Shown here one piece after another: positions 1-5,444 of a stretch of 5,946 nucleotides of DNA. The notes beneath the pieces were generated by a model that saw only the letters and a list, made by a program, of their open reading frames with translations, made no database searches and was not told the origin of the DNA. Source of the DNA: an uncultured Eubacteriales bacterium (GTDB lineage Bacteria > Bacillota > Clostridia > UMGS1810); contig USKN01000118.1 in assembly GCA_900555295.1 (NCBI GenBank), positions 1 to 5,946 on the forward strand, given 5' to 3'. Within the stretch, counting starts at the first letter, position 1, and each line of letters starts with the position of its first letter. The position numbers were made by a program, and so were the translations under genes.

Positions 1-26
1 TTATTTTAACATCATATAAAACCTTT

Positions 27-48
27 TGTACTTATACATAAAAGTACA
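27..48. repeat. Perfect 7-bp inverted repeat, possible operator or hairpin
   Basis: TGTACTT (27-33) and AAGTACA (42-48) are perfect complements around an 8-base AT-rich loop. The repeat lies about 60 bases downstream of the expected start of the leftward transcript from the promoter at 112-140, so it would sit in that transcript's leader. It could be a repressor site or a weak RNA hairpin; no T-run follows it on either strand, so a terminator is unlikely. No gene is recognisable in 1-111. Confidence 0.35.
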
Positions 49-111
49 TTTAAACTCATCTTATCTGTTCTACTCTGATTTAATTTCCTAATCTCGTCTG
101 TTCTTAAAAAT

Positions 112-140
112 ATTATACTACCGTTTTTATCAATTGTCAA
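112..140 (-). promoter_or_regulatory. Consensus vegetative promoter reading left out of the window
   Basis: On the minus strand TTGACA (140-135) is followed after exactly 17 bases by TATAAT (117-112). Both hexamers match the sigma-A/sigma-70 consensus fully. Transcription would start near base 105 and leave the window to the left. The promoter lies directly downstream of the brnQ terminator, so it should serve a separate gene beyond base 1. Confidence 0.8.
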
Positions 141-149
141 CCCTTTTTT

Positions 150-189
150 AAAAAAAGAGGACAAATTTCACTTTTGGAAAAATGCCCTC
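150..189 (-). terminator. Rho-independent terminator of brnQ
   Basis: On the minus strand GAGGGCA (189-183) pairs with TGTCCTC (163-157), giving a 7-bp stem with one G-U pair, followed at once by seven T residues (156-150). The mismatch at 161/185 is G-U only on the minus strand and A-C on the plus strand, which fixes the direction. It starts 7 bases after the brnQ stop codon. Confidence 0.8.
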
Positions 190-195
190 ATGTTT

Positions 196-1548
196 TTATG
201 CACGTGCTTTTTTTATTTTCATAACACACAAACCTATTACAAGTCCCGCAATTGACGGAACTATCCAGCCAAGTCCGTAATTCGACAGCGGCAAAACTTT
301 AATTGCAAAATTGTAAACAGGCTGTATATGCAGTCCGTTAAAAACTTTTTCGGGAAGTGCTCCCACAAAGTCAAACACAGCCGCAACAAGTGTAAATCCC
401 GTAACAAATCTGTATACATATTTACTGTGTGAAAATAAATTGCCGAAAATACCCAGCAATATAAGAGTTATTGCAAGCGGATACAAAAACATAAGCACAG
501 GTATTGAGTACGCAATAATTGCGTCCAATCCCAAATTGGCTATTACAAACGAAAATACGCTGAATACAATTGCCCATGTTTTGTACGAAAACGTTTTTGG
601 AAACATTTTGCAAAAAGTCTCGGAACAGCTTGTAACAAGACCTACCGCTGTTTTAAGGCAGGCAAACGTTACCGTAATTGCAAGTATAAGCGCTCCCACT
701 CTGCCAAAATAATGATTGGCAACAATTGCAAACACCTCTCCGCCGTTTGTGCATTTTTCGTATACTCCGCTTGTTTGCGCACCCACAACGGTTACCACCA
801 CATAAATAACAGCCATTATAATACAACTGAAAACACCTGCTTTAACGGTATTTTTTGCAACAGCTTTTGAGTCTTTTATTCCATAGGCGCGTATAACGTC
901 TATTACTATTATGCCGAATGCAAGGCTTGCAAGAGCGTCCATTGTATTATAACCTTCAAGAAAACCTGTCATAAACGCTTTTGTTTCATAATCGCCTGTT
1001 GGTTTTGCAACCGATATTTCACCCATAGGATTAATAATAGCCGCAATAACCAGCATTCCCAGGAACACCAAAAAAATAGGATTTAAAATTTTGCCTACCC
1101 AGGTTAAAATTTTACCCGGAAAAAGTGAAAATGCAAGTACTATTGCAAAAAACACCGCCGAAAACACCGCAAGTATAACACGCATATCGTCGCCTGATGC
1201 AAGCATAGGTTCAACACCTACCGTAAACGGAACGGTTGCGCATCTGGGAATAGCAAAAAAAGGTCCTATTGTAAGATAAAGCGCACAAGTAAAAAATGTA
1301 CTGTACGGTTTGCTTACCTTGCCCGATAATTCTATAAGTCCTTCACTGCGGCTTATTCCCATTGTGGTAACACCCAAAAGCGGCAGGCCGACTCCCGTAA
1401 TTAAAAAGCCCAAAACCGCACTTTGCATATGATTACCGGCAAGCTGCCCCATATAAATTGGAAATATAAGATTCCCCGCGCCGAAAAACAATCCAAACAG
1501 CATACTTGCAATGTAAATCAGCTCTTTTACACTCATTTTTTCTTTCAT
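196..1548 (-). CDS. brnQ: BrnQ-type branched-chain amino acid carrier
   Basis: A 450-residue inner-membrane protein of the LIVCS (BrnQ) family, which imports leucine, isoleucine and valine with a cation. The protein is hydrophobic throughout, consistent with about 12 membrane segments. The family signature GAGNLIFP is at residues 23-30 in the first segment, and the conserved GPFFAIPR stretch begins at residue 95. Length and ends match the family, so the gene appears intact. I chose the ATG at 1548 because an AGGGGGAT ribosome binding site (1566-1559) precedes it, though its 12-base spacing is somewhat long. The open frame continues upstream to a TTG at 1620, but that lies only about 10 bases from the predicted transcription start. 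The gene is monocistronic, with its own promoter (1637-1665) and terminator (150-189). No T-box or attenuator is visible in the roughly 80-base leader. Substrate preference among the three amino acids cannot be read from the sequence. Confidence 0.93.
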   Translation of the reverse strand: MKEKMSVKELIYIASMLFGLFFGAGNLIFPIYMGQLAGNHMQSAVLGFLITGVGLPLLGVTTMGISRSEGLIELSGKVSKPYSTFFTCALYLTIGPFFAIPRCATVPFTVGVEPMLASGDDMRVILAVFSAVFFAIVLAFSLFPGKILTWVGKILNPIFLVFLGMLVIAAIINPMGEISVAKPTGDYETKAFMTGFLEGYNTMDALASLAFGIIVIDVIRAYGIKDSKAVAKNTVKAGVFSCIIMAVIYVVVTVVGAQTSGVYEKCTNGGEVFAIVANHYFGRVGALILAITVTFACLKTAVGLVTSCSETFCKMFPKTFSYKTWAIVFSVFSFVIANLGLDAIIAYSIPVLMFLYPLAITLILLGIFGNLFSHSKYVYRFVTGFTLVAAVFDFVGALPEKVFNGLHIQPVYNFAIKVLPLSNYGLGWIVPSIAGLVIGLCVMKIKKARA

Positions 1549-1636
1549 ATTTTTAATAATCCCCCTATTTGAGCAAATAAAGCAAATATTATTTTTATTA
1601 TTTGGTAAATCTTTTCCCAATTACTTAATAAATCAT

Positions 1637-1665
1637 ATTTTACCACCAAAAAACGTTTTAGTCAA
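1637..1665 (-). promoter_or_regulatory. Promoter of brnQ
   Basis: On the minus strand TTGACT (1665-1660) and TAAAAT (1642-1637) are separated by 17 bases. The predicted start is near 1630, giving a leader of about 80 bases before the ATG at 1548. The same pair of hexamers at the same spacing drives the azlCD operon (4200-4228). The spacer 1621-1726 holds no gene, and I see no clear terminator for the upstream zip gene in it. Confidence 0.75.
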
Positions 1666-1726
1666 TATTTCGATTAATTATAATTGTTTAAGGGTGCATA
1701 AAAAATTGTTTTAATATTAGTGATAA

Positions 1727-2485
1727 TTAGCCAATATAAAAGTCCATTGCAAGCATTAGGCAAAAGCCGATAAGGAGAGCGTAAGTTGCACCGCGCTCGC
1801 TTCCGTGGGAGTGAGTTTCCGGAATCATTTCATCACTTATTACATATAGCATAGTTCCTCCGGCAAACGCCAGTGCAAATGGTAAAATTACAGAGGAAAT
1901 ATTGACGGCAAAATAGCCGAGAAATGTGCCTATAACCTCGATAAGCCCTGTGGCAAGAGCAATGAGGAAGGTTCTCTTTTTGCTTATTCCTGCAGAAAGC
2001 ATAGGCGCAATAATAACCATTCCTTCAGGAATGTTTTGCAGAGCAATCCCCCCTGCAATTGTAAGAGCGCCTGCGGTATCTCCTGTGCCAAAGCCGACAC
2101 CGGCTGCAATACCTTCAGGTAGATTGTGTATGGCAATCGCCATAACAAACAACAGAATTTTGTTCAAATGATGGTTTGCAGAAGAATGACTTTCTTGCTC
2201 TACACCAATCATGCTATGGAGGTGAGGGACTACTTTATCAATTAAATTAAGGCAAACCGCACCAAGAATAATTCCTGCAACTGTCACAGGAAGAGTAAAA
2301 CTGCCTCTATTTTCCATAGAGGGGAGAATTAGGCCCACTATTGCTGCTGCAAGCATAACTCCGGCAGCAAAGCCTAAAATTATATCGCTGAACTTATGTG
2401 AAATATTTTTAAATAAAAAACCAATTACTGCACCAATTACAGTGGCGCCACCAACTCCGAGAGCTGTGAGAAGAACAAGATTCAT
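1727..2485 (-). CDS. ZIP family divalent metal transporter (GufA/ZupT-like)
   Basis: A 252-residue integral membrane protein of the ZIP family, which moves Zn2+ or related divalent metals into the cytoplasm. About eight hydrophobic segments are visible. The two metal-binding signatures are intact: HNLPEG at residues 120-125 and QNIPEG at residues 150-155. A histidine-rich loop (H100, H105, H106) precedes the first, and a short HSH loop (residues 225-227) precedes the last segment. The length is normal for bacterial ZIPs of this subgroup. The ATG at 2485 is chosen because AAAGGAAG (2501-2494) sits 8 bases upstream. A TTG at 2515 would add ten residues but overlaps the end of the upstream gene. 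The start is 20 bases after that gene's stop, so the two are probably co-transcribed from 3894-3923. Zinc, iron or manganese are all possible substrates. Confidence 0.9.
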   Translation of the reverse strand: MNLVLLTALGVGGATVIGAVIGFLFKNISHKFSDIILGFAAGVMLAAAIVGLILPSMENRGSFTLPVTVAGIILGAVCLNLIDKVVPHLHSMIGVEQESHSSANHHLNKILLFVMAIAIHNLPEGIAAGVGFGTGDTAGALTIAGGIALQNIPEGMVIIAPMLSAGISKKRTFLIALATGLIEVIGTFLGYFAVNISSVILPFALAFAGGTMLYVISDEMIPETHSHGSERGATYALLIGFCLMLAMDFYIG

Positions 2486-2505
2486 AAGACAAACTTCCTT
2501 TATAA

Positions 2506-3870
2506 TTATTCGCAAATTTTGCGGGCAACATAAACTCCGCTTGCAGATGCATGTGAAAGAGAGTGAGTAACACCGCTGCCATCGCCGATTATATATAAAC
2601 CCTTGTGTTTTGTTTCGAGATTGTTGTCAATGTCAACCTCCATATTATAGAATTTGACTTCAACTCCATAAAGAAGAGTATCGTCATTTGCGGTGCCGGG
2701 GGCAATTTTGTCAAGGGCGTAAATCATCTCTATAATTCCGTCCATAATTCTTTTTGGAAGCACAAGACTTAAATCTCCAGGTGTTGCGGTGAGAGTGGGT
2801 CTGACAAGTCCCTTCTCAATTCTTGAGATTGTGCTTCTTCGACCTCTTACAAGGTCGCCGAAACGCTGGACAATAACTCCTCCACCCAGCATATTTGAAA
2901 GACGGGCAATACTTTCGCCATAGCCGTTACTGTCTTTGAAAGGCTCTGAAAAATGCTTTGCAACCAGAAGCGCAAAGTTTGTGTTTTCGGTGTGATTTGC
3001 AGGATCCTCGTAGCTGTGACCATTTACAGTCACAATACCATTTGTGTTTTCGTTAACAACAGCACCATTTGGATTCATGCAGAATGTGCGGACATTATCC
3101 TCAAATTTTTCGGTTCTGTATACAATTTTACTTTCATAAAGCTCATCGGTAAGGTGGGAGAAGATTACTGAGGGAAGCTCCACTCTGACCCCGATATCCA
3201 CTCGATTAGCACGGGTGACAATGTTTAAAGCATTACAAACAGATTCCATCCACTTGCTGCCGCTTCTGCCTACAGAAACAATGCATTTATCGCAGTCTAC
3301 ATATTCATCACCATGATATATGCGATAGCCGCCATCAATAATTTTAATTTCGGAAACAGGGGTAAGGAAGAAAAAGTCAACATTTTTCTTAAGGTCATCA
3401 TAAAGATTTTTAAGAACAATATAGTTTATGTCTGTGCCTAAATGACGTACAGATGCATCAAGAAGTTTCAGCTTATTCTGTATACAGATTTTTTTGAACT
3501 TGGTGCCGGCGGTAGAATACATTTTTGTTCCTTCGCCGCCATAAGCAATATTGATGTCGTCCACATATTGCATCAGCTCTATAGCCTTTTCCTTACCGAT
3601 ATATTCATAAAGCGTACCGCCAAAATCATTAGTAATGTTGTATTTGCCGTCAGAAAAAGCACCTGCACCGCCAAAACCATTCATTATGGCACAGGTTTTG
3701 CATTTGATGCAAGACTTGACCTTGTCACCGTCAATCGGACAACGGCGCTTTTCCAGCGGCGAGCCTGCTTCGAAAACTGCAATCTTCAAATTTTTATTCT
3801 TTTTTACCAATTCGTATGCTGCAAAAATCCCTCCGGGACCTGCCCCTACTATAACTACATCGTATTTCAT
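2506..3870 (-). CDS. FAD-dependent dehydrogenase, COG2509-like, substrate unknown
   Basis: A 454-residue cytoplasmic flavoprotein. The N-terminal Rossmann motif GAGPGG is at residues 9-14 after a hydrophobic strand, with E34 placed to bind the FAD ribose. A C-terminal FAD-contact motif, GLYIIGDGSG, lies at about residues 424-433. Between them is a cysteine cluster at C44, C54, C57 and C60, followed by GFGGAGAFSDGK, an arrangement I recognise from the uncharacterised FAD-dependent dehydrogenase group COG2509. The four cysteines could hold an Fe-S cluster or metal, or be redox active; this is inference. No signal peptide or membrane segment is seen. The ATG at 3870 follows AGAGGTGAT by a few bases, and a promoter lies at 3894-3923, so the start is secure. 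It is the first gene of a two-gene operon with the ZIP transporter. The reaction is unknown. Confidence 0.88.
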   Translation of the reverse strand: MKYDVVIVGAGPGGIFAAYELVKKNKNLKIAVFEAGSPLEKRRCPIDGDKVKSCIKCKTCAIMNGFGGAGAFSDGKYNITNDFGGTLYEYIGKEKAIELMQYVDDINIAYGGEGTKMYSTAGTKFKKICIQNKLKLLDASVRHLGTDINYIVLKNLYDDLKKNVDFFFLTPVSEIKIIDGGYRIYHGDEYVDCDKCIVSVGRSGSKWMESVCNALNIVTRANRVDIGVRVELPSVIFSHLTDELYESKIVYRTEKFEDNVRTFCMNPNGAVVNENTNGIVTVNGHSYEDPANHTENTNFALLVAKHFSEPFKDSNGYGESIARLSNMLGGGVIVQRFGDLVRGRRSTISRIEKGLVRPTLTATPGDLSLVLPKRIMDGIIEMIYALDKIAPGTANDDTLLYGVEVKFYNMEVDIDNNLETKHKGLYIIGDGSGVTHSLSHASASGVYVARKICE

Positions 3871-3893
3871 AAAATCACCTCTATGTTATAATA

Positions 3894-3923
3894 ATTATAC
3901 TATAAAAGTGTGAAGTTTGTCAA
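3894..3923 (-). promoter_or_regulatory. Promoter of the FAD dehydrogenase - ZIP operon
   Basis: On the minus strand TTGACA (3923-3918) and TATAAT (3899-3894) are separated by 18 bases. The predicted start near 3887 leaves a leader of under 20 bases, which contains the AGAGGTGA ribosome binding site. No operator is evident. The -35 box lies only 7 bases from the truncated end of the transposase remnant. Confidence 0.75.
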
Positions 3924-3930
3924 CCAAACA

Positions 3931-4152
3931 TTAAGTCCGCACCTTTGTCCCGGGATATTCCGCCCTTTGATACGGTTGTGGTTTCTTTGTTTGTTTTTGC
4001 TTTATTTCTGGTTTTATCCACTTGTTTAACACTCTTACCAAACCTGTATAACTGTGTGTATATCCTCGTTTTCTCAAGGCGTTCCAAAGCATTATAATAT
4101 CATCTTTGTGATATGGATATAGTCTTAAAATCATTTGCTTTTTCTCGGCATT
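3931..4152 (-). pseudogene. IS481-like transposase fragment, both ends missing
   Basis: The frame encodes about 74 residues related to the region between the helix-turn-helix and the catalytic core of IS481/IS3-group transposases. Recognisable parts are LRKRGYTHSYTGLVRVLNKW, a lysine-rich linker, and PYQRAEYPGTKVRT. In intact relatives the last part runs on as an aspartate-containing strand of the DDE catalytic domain. Here the frame meets TAA at 3933-3931 exactly where that domain should start, so the catalytic core is absent. Upstream the frame is open to 4152 and then hits a stop, and no N-terminal helix-turn-helix is encoded. The Met at 4134 has no ribosome binding site. No terminal inverted repeats are visible, so this is a relic rather than a mobile element. 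Confidence 0.7.
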
Positions 4153-4199
4153 TTATATCACAAATTATAAATTATATATATTATTTAGATAAAAATGTA

Positions 4200-4228
4200 T
4201 TGACTCATAAAATATTTTTTGCTAAAAT
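4200..4228 (+). promoter_or_regulatory. Promoter of the FTR-like / azlC / azlD operon
   Basis: TTGACT (4200-4205) and TAAAAT (4223-4228) are separated by 17 bases. The predicted start near 4235 is almost at the ribosome binding site GAGGTGAT (4236-4243), so the leader is very short and leaves no room for a riboswitch or attenuator. The region 4153-4199 before it is extremely AT-rich and could act as an UP-like element. Confidence 0.75.
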
Positions 4229-4248
4229 AAAAAACGAGGTGATCAACT

Positions 4249-4449
4249 ATGAAAATTACACTTAACCCCGACAAAGAAATTGTTAAATCGGTTAAAGAGG
4301 GGCTTAAACGCAGAAACGGTTATTGTCCCTGCCGGCTTGAAAACAAGCCCGAATACAAATGCATATGCCAAGAGTTTAAAGAGCAAATTGCCGACCCGAA
4401 TTTTGAAGGTTTCTGTCATTGTATGCTGTATTACAAATCCAACAAATAA
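4249..4449 (+). CDS. Small ferredoxin-thioredoxin reductase catalytic-chain-like protein
   Basis: A 66-residue cytoplasmic protein with three CxC motifs: CPC (C26, C28), CIC (C38, C40) and CHC (C56, C58). Six cysteines with CPC and CHC ends are the hallmark of the ferredoxin:thioredoxin reductase catalytic chain. In that family four cysteines bind a [4Fe-4S] cluster and two form the redox-active disulfide beside the histidine of CHC. The spacing here is CPC-9-CxC-15-CHC, whereas the plant/cyanobacterial enzyme has about 16 then 8, so the middle pair is shifted toward the N-terminus. I recall similar short versions in Clostridia. It also lacks the rest of the canonical chain, so the reductase function is inferred. 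The start is fixed by GAGGTGAT (4236-4243) and the promoter at 4200-4228. The azlC start lies 13 bases after the stop, so this is the first gene of the azlCD operon. Confidence 0.85.
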   Translation: MKITLNPDKEIVKSVKEGLKRRNGYCPCRLENKPEYKCICQEFKEQIADPNFEGFCHCMLYYKSNK

Positions 4450-5007
4450 AGAGGTTTTACATATGAAAAACAAATATGTAAAAGCATTAAAAGCGGCATT
4501 TCCGTATACCATTCCCATTTTTGCGGGATTTTGGTTTTTGGGAATTACATACGGTATATATATGAATACATCGGGATTTAGCTTTTGGTATCCCCTTTTA
4601 ATGAGTTTAACGATTTTTGCAGGTTCAATGGAATTTGTAGCGGTAAACTTGCTTTTAAGGGGCATACAACCCCGTACAGACATTTTTATTAACGCTTATG
4701 ATTAATGCACGTCATTTATTGTACGGGATATCTATGCTCGATAAATTTAAAGGCACGGGACTTAAAAAAATATATCTTATATTCGGTATGTGCGACGAAA
4801 CATTTTCAATAAACTGCTCTGCCGATATATCGCCCGATGTTGATAAGGGTTGGTTTATGTTTTTTGTAACACTTTTTAACCATATTTATTGGGTATCGGG
4901 TGCCGCAATAGGCGGAATAATGGGCTAAATTATTCACTTTAATACAAAGGGTCTTGACTTTGTAATGACGGCAATGTTTGTTGTTATATTTACCGAGCAT
5001 TGGCTTA

Positions 5008-5033
5008 GGCAAGAGGGAGTTGAACACGCATTG
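5008..5033 (+). repeat. Left terminal inverted repeat of the azlC insertion
   Basis: This 26-base arm matches the complement of 5256-5281 at 22 positions. Three of the four differences become G-U pairs in a plus-strand RNA; the fourth is A-G. The arm ends with CATTG, and the following CC completes an internal TTGCC (5031-5035) that is complementary to the GGCAA at its own start. Confidence 0.85.
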
Positions 5034-5142
5034 CCCGACGCCGGATGTTTTTCACAATCTTTCAGCTTGTCGGCTAAAACGTGCGACAGCCCGCCTGCAC
5101 CCTGCCGCACTAAAATCTTGCAAAAAACATCTCGGTGGCGGG
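5034..5142 (+). repeat. Internal hairpin 1 of the insertion
   Basis: CCCGACGCCGGATGTTTTT (5034-5052) pairs with 5123-5142, which contains AAAAACATC and GGTGGCGGG. This gives about 18 base pairs with one A-G mismatch, one G-U pair and one bulged T. The enclosed 70 bases hold a smaller stem of TGTCG (5068-5072) with CGACA (5084-5088). The stem starts at the base after the left terminal repeat. Confidence 0.7.
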
Positions 5143-5150
5143 TGCGAGCA

Positions 5151-5255
5151 GTTTAACATAAGAGATTTTTGTTGTTATAAGAAAAACACCGCAGGGAATA
5201 CTGTCGTATTTTCAAGGTGTTTGACGCAATAACAGCGAAAATCTCTATGTTAAAC
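5151..5255 (+). repeat. Internal hairpin 2 of the insertion, 42 stacked pairs in three blocks
   Basis: The outer arm 5151-5178 pairs with 5229-5255 over 27 base pairs with a single bulged A (5161) and two G-U pairs. Inside it AAACACC (5184-5190) pairs with GGTGTTT (5216-5222). The tip GGGAATAC (5194-5201) pairs with GTATTTTC (5206-5213) around the loop TGTC. The hairpin ends at the base before the right terminal repeat. Confidence 0.85.
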
Positions 5256-5281
5256 CAATGTGGGTTCGACTCTCTCTTGCC
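5256..5281 (+). repeat. Right terminal inverted repeat of the azlC insertion
   Basis: This is the partner of 5008-5033. It includes GTGGGTTCGACTCTCTC (5260-5276), which looks like a tRNA T-arm with a TTCGACT loop, followed by TTGCC and the flanking TA. It is also clearly similar to the insert in azlD. Confidence 0.85.
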
Positions 5282-5444
5282 TAAAAGCAAAACACACACA
5301 AGCGAGCTTGCAGGGTTTATTTTATCGGCGTTGTGTCTTGTAATATTCGGACCCGATAATTTTATTATACCCGCAATGATTGCCATTTTGGGCGCATTAA
5401 CATTACTGCGCCGCAAAAATACTCACAAAGAGGGTGCTTAAAAA

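Larger units (their letters stand above)
5008..5281 (+). mobile_element. 274-bp non-autonomous insertion element with long terminal inverted repeats and structured RNA
   Basis: The insert begins GGCAAGAG and ends CTCTTGCC, with TA on both sides (5006-5007 and 5282-5283). Excising it with one TA rejoins codons for WL and KS in azlC, so the boundaries and the 2-base target duplication are well supported. It has 26-base terminal repeats (22 of 26 match) directly abutting two internal hairpins, at 5034-5142 and 5151-5255. There is no open frame of transposase size, so movement would need an enzyme in trans. TA target duplication is typical of IS630/Tc1-mariner-type transposases, which makes a MITE of that type possible, but I do not recognise the family. 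Its GC-rich first half contrasts with the AT-rich host gene. A shortened relative sits in azlD (5482-5509). Confidence 0.85.
4463..5441 (+). pseudogene. azlC: azlC, branched-chain amino acid exporter subunit, broken by frameshift, nonsense codon and insertion
   Basis: AzlC is the larger membrane subunit of the AzlCD exporter for branched-chain amino acids. The start ATG at 4463 follows AGAGG (4450-4454). Residues 1-65 read in one frame, covering KAAFPYTIPIFAGFWFLG and MSLTIFAGSMEFVAVN. At TTTTAAGGGG (about 4658) one extra base shifts the frame; removing it continues smoothly as GAYNPVQTFLLTLMINARH. A TAA at 4926-4928 then interrupts GGIMG and IIHFNTKGLDF, probably from a serine TCA. At 5006 a 274-base element splits HWL from KSKTHTSELAGF. 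Taking out the extra base and the element (with one TA) gives about 233 codons, the normal family length, with one stop inside. Three separate lesions make a functional product unlikely. The one-base shift and the stop could in principle be sequencing errors; the insertion cannot. Confidence 0.88.

Noticed and set aside
1549..1620. 24-residue N-terminal extension of BrnQ from a TTG
   Set aside because: The TTG is only about 10 bases from the predicted transcription start, has no ribosome binding site, and the extra residues do not resemble the family.
1757..1763. Third copy of the element end (TAGGCAA)
   Set aside because: It lies in conserved codons of the ZIP gene, with no TTGCCTA partner and no similarity beyond seven bases.
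2486..2515. Ten-residue extension of the ZIP protein from a TTG
   Set aside because: It overlaps the end of the upstream gene, and AAAGGAAG is placed correctly for the ATG at 2485.
3442..3891. 149-residue plus-strand open frame
   Set aside because: It is a shadow of the N-terminal half of the FAD dehydrogenase, whose motifs are clear on the minus strand.
4650..4665. Programmed ribosomal frameshift in azlC
   Set aside because: The shift is +1 without a known slippery site, AzlC is not known to need one, and the gene has two further lesions.
4243..4683. 146-residue open frame on the minus strand
   Set aside because: It lies antisense to the FTR-like gene and the conserved start of azlC, and has no recognisable domain.
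5006..5283. A complete tRNA gene with an intron
   Set aside because: Acceptor and T-arm look-alikes are present, but there is no D-arm or anticodon arm between them.
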